From: Phycisphaera mikurensis NBRC 102666
Lineage (GTDB): Bacteria > Planctomycetota > Phycisphaerae > Phycisphaerales > SM1A02
Assembly: GCA_945870475.1 (NCBI GenBank)
Contig: CAMBSR010000075.1
Location: 1-9,601 of the forward strand
Reading direction: 5' to 3'
DNA length: 9,601 nt
Made by a program: the position numbers and the translations under genes. The first letter of the stretch is position 1; every line of letters begins with the position of its first letter. The notes beneath the pieces are model-generated. The model saw nothing but the letters and a program-made list of their open reading frames with translations, made no database searches and was not told where the DNA came from. Shown piece after piece: positions 7,038 through 9,601 of the stretch.

Positions 7038-8438
7038 TCAGTTGCGGGTTCGGGTGGAGTTGGCGTTGCCGTCGCCGGGAGCCGGGGCGGCGCCATCGTC
7101 GGCGGACGGGGCGGACTTGCCCTGCGGGGCAGCGGACGACTTGTCCATGGCCTTGTCCTTGGACGCGGCAGTCACGCCGGCATTGCCGGCACTGCGCGCG
7201 AGCGTCTCGAGGCGCTCCACCGTGCCCTCGCGCGAGGCCAGGAACATGTCGCCGTCGATGTTCGGGACGAACTTGATCGACTCGACCTTCGGCATGCTCA
7301 CCTGCGTCACGATGCGGCCGTTGGAGACGGCCACGGACGAGAGCGTGTGGCTGGCCGCGTCCCACGCCATGAGGTTGGTGCCGACGCGCGCGATCACGTT
7401 GCCGGGAGCCTTGCTCTTCCAGCGGACCTCGCCCTCGGGCTTCTCGTTCGGCATCGGGTTGAAGCTGACGAGGCCTTCGCCGGGGACCTGCAGGAACAGC
7501 CCATCGGCGATGCGGACCGGCGGGTTGGTCAGCGCGGCCTGCGTGAAGTACTGCCACAGCACGCGACCGTTCGACAGGTCGAATGCCCAGAGGCTCTGGT
7601 CCATGCTTGCCACGAAGCACGCCTGGTTGTCGGCGGCGATCGGTGCCTCGACCCCGGCCGAGAGCTTGCGGGTCCAGCGGATGCCGGCGCTTGCCGCATC
7701 CATGGCCATCACGGTGCCGTTGGTGCTGCCGGCCAGCGCCAGCTCGCCGGTGATCGTGACCGGTGCGGTGACGTGGCCGCCGAGCGTGGTGGAGCGCCAG
7801 TTGTAGCCGCTCGAATACTGGAACCAGCTCGTGAGCCCGGTGTTCGTGCCGAAGATCATGGCCGGCCCGAACACGGCCGGCGCGCACGCCGGGAGCTGCG
7901 CGAAGCGGGTCTTGCGGATCAGGCTGCCGGTGGTGGCATCGAGCGCCACGGACGCGAGTTCCGTGACCACGTAGACGTTGTCGTGGTGCTCCGCGGGCAG
8001 GTAGTCGAGCGAGAGCATCCGATCGGTGCCCTGGTACGTCGAGCTGCGCCAGACGGTCTCGCCGTTGTCGCGGCGAATGCGCACGATGCTGCCGGCGCTG
8101 TCGCCGAACCAGGCGCTGTCGGCCGTGGCGTTCATCACCTCGAGGTGCGCGTCGCGGGTCGCCAGGGGCTCGGTCTGCCACACGATGCGGTAGCCGAAGT
8201 CATCCGCGGTGGCGGGGCCGACCACGTAGCGCGCGTCGAGCGCGGCCATGGCGGCGGCGCGGGAGTCGGCCTCGGGCTTGGCCGTCGCCGCGGAAGCGGC
8301 GCTGGTGTCCGGGCGTGCCTTGACTGGGGCATCCTTGACTGGGGCATCCTGGACGGGGGCATCCTTGGCGGCTGCCGGGGCGGCCAGCACGAGGGTGGCG
8401 CATGCGGCGCATGCCATGGTCGTGGGAAGGTCGATCAT
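7038..8438 (-). CDS. Exported PQQ-like beta-propeller repeat protein
   Basis: 466-aa predicted exported protein of unknown specific function. The N-terminus has a hydrophobic stretch and an Ala-rich cleavage-like site (VLAAPAAA-KD at about 17-26), but no basic residue before it, which is weak for a Sec signal. A DAPV(Q/K) pentapeptide occurs three times at 26-40. The body (about 85-412) shows repeated PQQ/WD-like blades with the pattern G-x(2-3)-G-x-[VL]-x-[AR]-x-[DR]-x(2)-[ST]-G-x(3)-W: GSIVRIRRDNGETVW at 116-130, ASVALDATTGSLIRK at 162-176, GTVMAMDAASAGIRW at 241-255, SLWAFDLSNGRVLW at 282-295. The tail after 415 is low complexity and probably disordered. No catalytic residues are evident, so a scaffold or binding role like that of BamB is possible but unproven. 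ATG 8438 is chosen for its AGGAG site. The upstream open frame to 8633 lacks coding character. Confidence 0.85.
   Translation of the reverse strand: MIDLPTTMACAACATLVLAAPAAAKDAPVQDAPVKDAPVKARPDTSAASAATAKPEADSRAAAMAALDARYVVGPATADDFGYRIVWQTEPLATRDAHLEVMNATADSAWFGDSAGSIVRIRRDNGETVWRSSTYQGTDRMLSLDYLPAEHHDNVYVVTELASVALDATTGSLIRKTRFAQLPACAPAVFGPAMIFGTNTGLTSWFQYSSGYNWRSTTLGGHVTAPVTITGELALAGSTNGTVMAMDAASAGIRWTRKLSAGVEAPIAADNQACFVASMDQSLWAFDLSNGRVLWQYFTQAALTNPPVRIADGLFLQVPGEGLVSFNPMPNEKPEGEVRWKSKAPGNVIARVGTNLMAWDAASHTLSSVAVSNGRIVTQVSMPKVESIKFVPNIDGDMFLASREGTVERLETLARSAGNAGVTAASKDKAMDKSSAAPQGKSAPSADDGAAPAPGDGNANSTRTRN
8322..8366 (-). repeat. Three tandem 15-bp units encoding (K/Q)DAPV repeats
   Basis: On the + strand, GACTGGGGCATCCTT, GACTGGGGCATCCTG and GACGGGGGCATCCTT follow each other without a gap. 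The unit is a multiple of three, so it adds the pentapeptide (K/Q)DAPV three times (residues 25-39) just after the signal-like segment of the beta-propeller protein. The near-identity at DNA level suggests recent slippage expansion in a linker. Confidence 0.9.
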
Positions 8439-8449
8439 CGCGTCTGGAG

Positions 8450-8454
8450 CTCCT
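8450..8454 (-). promoter_or_regulatory. Ribosome binding site of the beta-propeller gene
   Basis: AGGAG on the minus strand (CTCCT on +) lies 11 nt before the ATG at 8438. The spacing is slightly long, but this is the only good purine site near a possible start, and it places the start just before the hydrophobic N-terminal stretch. Confidence 0.55.
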
Positions 8455-8500
8455 GAATCGCGTCCGGCGGCGTGGAAACCGCGGCTTTCGCGAGTCGGGA

Positions 8501-8529
8501 AGTATACGGAGGGGCATTCGACACCGTTC
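8501..8529 (-). promoter_or_regulatory. Candidate promoter of the beta-propeller/purH transcript
   Basis: The minus strand carries TATACT (8506 to 8501), a good match to a -10 box, about 62 nt before the ATG at 8438. At 17-bp spacing the -35 position reads GAACGG (8529 to 8524), a poor match to TTGACA. The call therefore rests mainly on the -10 hexamer standing in otherwise GC-rich DNA. Confidence 0.3.
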
Positions 8530-8599
8530 CATCCGATCGGCATCGATGCGCCTCGGCAGGCTGCGGTGCGAGGTGGGCGGCGTGCGCGTTGCGGCTTCG

Positions 8600-8632
8600 G
8601 TCTGGTCCCAGTCTGAACCCAGTCTGGCCCCA
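8600..8632. repeat. Three tandem 11-bp repeats, consensus GTCTGRNCCCA
   Basis: GTCTGGTCCCA (8600-8610), GTCTGAACCCA (8611-8621) and GTCTGGCCCCA (8622-8632) are directly joined; differences are confined to unit positions 6-8. Eleven base pairs is close to one helical turn, so a protein bound to each unit would sit on one face of the DNA. The array lies in non-coding DNA 162 nt upstream of the beta-propeller start and about 395 nt upstream of the metalloprotein start. Possible roles are an operator array or a remnant of a REP-like element. Confidence 0.8.
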
Positions 8633-8642
8633 AAAAGAAGCT

Positions 8643-8672
8643 CGGCCGCGCCCTTTTCTAGGTTCGCGGCCG
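8643..8672. repeat. Perfect 8-bp inverted repeat CGGCCGCG/CGCGGCCG
   Basis: The arms at 8643-8650 and 8665-8672 flank a 14-nt loop, CCCTTTTCTAGGTT. The stem can gain one T-G pair. It could be the first hairpin of the candidate RNA, a terminator-like element or a protein-binding site; no T-run follows immediately. Confidence 0.7.
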
Positions 8673-8782
8673 GCCTCCCTTTTCCCTCATATCCCTCGCA
8701 ACACGACCCAAGCAGTTGTTGTGGTGATCACTTGTGGTGGTCAGAACACCAAGAGTTCCCTTTTCCCAGTGTCCCTTAGAAG

Positions 8783-8812
8783 GTTTGATCGGGCCCTTTC
8801 TCCCAATCAAAC
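8783..8812. repeat. 11-bp inverted repeat with the loop CCCTTTCT
   Basis: GTTTGATCGGG (8783-8793) and CCCAATCAAAC (8802-8812) pair over 11 positions with one mismatch (C8790/A8805, which would be a G-T wobble on the minus strand). The 8-nt loop is CCCTTTCT. This is the longest stem in the gap, and its AT-rich base is unlike the surrounding genes. Confidence 0.7.
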
Positions 8813-9011
8813 GCAAACCTCGGAACCACTCGGGTGGTTGCTGGCCCTTTTCTCGGCTCCCTTCTTCCGAAGAAAGGGTTACGCGAAGTATGGCAGCAAC
8901 GGACGCGGTTGCAAGCGCGTGTCACAGGTTTTTCGTTGTTTGGATCGTCTATTCCGCGCCGTCCGGTAAAGGACCGCGCCCGCGTGCCCCGTGCGGGTGA
9001 TTGTCGGAATC

Positions 9012-9017
9012 GGAAGG
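9012..9017 (+). promoter_or_regulatory. Ribosome binding site of the DUF1570-like gene
   Basis: GGAAGG lies 9 nt before the ATG at 9027. A second in-frame ATG at 9039 would be 21 nt away, so 9027 is the better start. Confidence 0.6.
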
Positions 9018-9026
9018 CTGCTCCCT

Positions 9027-9601
9027 ATGCTTCCCGGCATGAAGTTGGGCGTTTCCACCCTGGTTGCGGTGCTGGCCGTGGTTGTTGCCGTCCGCGCCGC
9101 CACGGCGAGCGCGTCACCGGTGGCCCCGCCTGCGCAGCAGGTGGCGGTCGGAACCTGGTGGGACCGCACTGCACCGCCCCGCGGGGGAAAGGTGCCCCAG
9201 AGCCGCCACTACTCCATCCGCAGCGACCTGCCCGTTGCGCAGACCAAGGAATACGCGGATCACCTCGACACGATGTACGACGAGTACTTCCGTCGGCTGG
9301 TGAAGCAGGCCGGCCTGCGTCAGCGCTCCCCCGAGTACCCGAACGTCTACATGTTCGCCTCGCAGCAGGACTACCTGGACACGCTGCGCACCAACTTCGG
9401 CATCAACGGCACGGGCTCGGGCGGCATGTTCTTCATCGGCCCGCGCGGTGCAGGCCTGGCGTTCTGGGTGGAGAAGCTCCCCAGGCAGCGCGTCGGGCAC
9501 GTGATCCAGCACGAGGGCTTCCACCAGTTCGCCCATGCGTTCTTCGGCAACGACCTCCCGCCCTGGCTCAACGAGGGACTCGCGGAGTTCTTCGGCGAGT
9601 C
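9027..9601 (+). CDS. Exported DUF1570-like HExxH zinc metalloprotein, 3'-truncated by the window
   Basis: The first 191 codons of a gene that runs off the right edge. The N-terminus (MLPGMKLGVSTLVAVLAVVVAVRAATASA) is a plausible Sec signal peptide with cleavage near residues 25-30. The segment at 58-92 (SRHYSIRSDLP..., DTMYDEYFRRL) is followed by an alpha/beta stretch. The zinc site follows: HEGFH at 162-166 is the HExxH motif, and PPWLNEGLAEFFGE at 178-191 supplies a downstream acidic ligand (Glu183 or Glu187), as in gluzincin-type proteases. This order is typical of DUF1570 proteins, which are numerous in planctomycetes. The substrate and any C-terminal domains are unknown because the gene is cut. 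Start chosen from the GGAAGG site. Confidence 0.82.
   Translation, partial: MLPGMKLGVSTLVAVLAVVVAVRAATASASPVAPPAQQVAVGTWWDRTAPPRGGKVPQSRHYSIRSDLPVAQTKEYADHLDTMYDEYFRRLVKQAGLRQRSPEYPNVYMFASQQDYLDTLRTNFGINGTGSGGMFFIGPRGAGLAFWVEKLPRQRVGHVIQHEGFHQFAHAFFGNDLPPWLNEGLAEFFGE

Larger units (their letters stand above)
8643..8933 (+). ncRNA. Candidate structured RNA or long leader in the divergent gap
   Basis: This stretch has no convincing coding frame, is much lower in GC than the genes, and contains a run of stems: CGGCCGCG/CGCGGCCG (8643-8650 with 8665-8672); TGATCAC/GTGGTCA (8725-8731 with 8737-8743); GTTTGATCGGG/CCCAATCAAAC (8783-8793 with 8802-8812, one mismatch); AACCAC/GTGGTT with loop TCGG (8824-8839); GCTG/CGGC (8840-8843 with 8854-8857); CCCTTCTT/AAGAAAGGG with one bulged A (8859-8878); GCAAC/GTTGC (8896-8912) or ACGCG/CGCGT (8903-8920). 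A T5 run at 8929-8933 could be a 3' end. Three stems carry wobble pairs that are valid only if the + strand is transcribed and one favours the minus strand, so + is slightly preferred. I see no features of tmRNA, 6S RNA, RNase P RNA or SRP RNA. Boundaries are approximate and transcription is unproven. Confidence 0.35.
8439..9026. other. 588-nt divergent intergenic region
   Basis: This is the only long gap in the window, between the beta-propeller gene (leftward) and the metalloprotein gene (rightward). The frames that stay open across it (for example + strand 8472-8969 and 8402-8779) give Arg/Ser/Pro-rich products with no recognisable domain. The part at 8439-8599 is GC-rich and holds the candidate minus-strand promoter. 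The part at 8600-8632 holds the 11-bp repeats. About 8643-8933 is GC-poor and hairpin-rich. In 8961-8997 two small hairpins follow (GTCC/GGAC at 8961-8974, CCCGC/GCGGG at 8979-8997). I could not identify a convincing promoter for the rightward gene. Confidence 0.7.

Noticed and set aside
5498..7276. 592-codon open frame on the + strand opposite purH
   Set aside because: It is the antisense shadow of purH; its product is Arg/His/Gly-rich with no domain, as expected in GC-rich DNA.
7347..8456. 369-codon + strand frame opposite the beta-propeller gene
   Set aside because: Shadow frame; the minus-strand reading gives recognisable PQQ-type blades.
8600..8632. CRISPR array
   Set aside because: Units are 11 bp, directly joined, with no spacers.
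8439..8633. N-terminal extension of the beta-propeller protein to 8633
   Set aside because: The extra 65 residues are Arg/Pro-rich, contain the candidate promoter and repeat array, and would place the hydrophobic signal-like stretch internally.
8643..8933. tRNA, tmRNA, 6S, RNase P or SRP RNA
   Set aside because: I found no T-arm/CCA end, no tmRNA-like termini, no RNase P core motif and no SRP tetraloop domain on either strand.
8472..8969. 165-codon + strand frame in the divergent gap
   Set aside because: No domain and no good ribosome binding site; composition and hairpins suggest non-coding DNA. Kept as part of the gap description.
1..9601. Insertion sequence, transposase, integrase or prophage genes
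   Set aside because: No such protein, terminal inverted repeat or target duplication is visible in the window.

Overview
The window is GC-rich, densely coded bacterial DNA with very few gaps, and most likely comes from a planctomycete-type bacterium (Planctomycetota, possibly class Phycisphaerae). The main evidence is the truncated gene at the right edge. It encodes an exported HExxH metalloprotein that resembles the DUF1570 family, which is expanded in planctomycetes. A compact, rearranged division/wall cluster fits the same placement. The assignment is by gene content only; there is no rRNA gene to confirm it.

Left half (2-5340, all + strand): a cell-envelope operon. It starts with the 3' part of a WecA/TagO-type polyprenyl-phosphate sugar-1-phosphate transferase. 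Its stop codon overlaps the start of rsmH (16S rRNA m4C1402 methyltransferase). A structured leader follows, then a membrane-anchored protein with two LysM domains, then an FtsL-like bitopic protein with a lysine-rich tail. The FtsL-like gene overlaps by 11 nt with ftsI (class B penicillin-binding protein, GTG start). This is a shortened dcw cluster: rsmH, ftsL and ftsI keep their usual order, but a LysM gene sits between rsmH and ftsL, a WecA-type gene precedes rsmH instead of mraZ, and murE does not follow ftsI.

Middle (5341-8438): ftsI converges on a minus-strand pair across a 61-nt gap that holds a strong 10-bp hairpin. The pair is an exported PQQ-type beta-propeller protein followed, 4 nt after its stop codon, by purH (bifunctional AICAR transformylase/IMP cyclohydrolase, the last two steps of IMP synthesis).

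Right part (8439-9026): a 588-nt divergent gap with no convincing gene, and the least explained part of the window. It contains a candidate promoter for the beta-propeller gene, three tandem 11-bp repeats (8600-8632), and from about 8643 to 8933 a stretch much poorer in GC than the genes (61 G/C out of 120 bases at 8681-8800, counted by hand). That stretch has a dense series of hairpins, three of which carry a CCCTTT(T)CT motif in the loop. I regard it as a candidate undescribed structured RNA or long leader. The window ends inside the DUF1570-like metalloprotein gene, which starts at 9027.

All calls are from reading the sequence; no database search or folding program was run.
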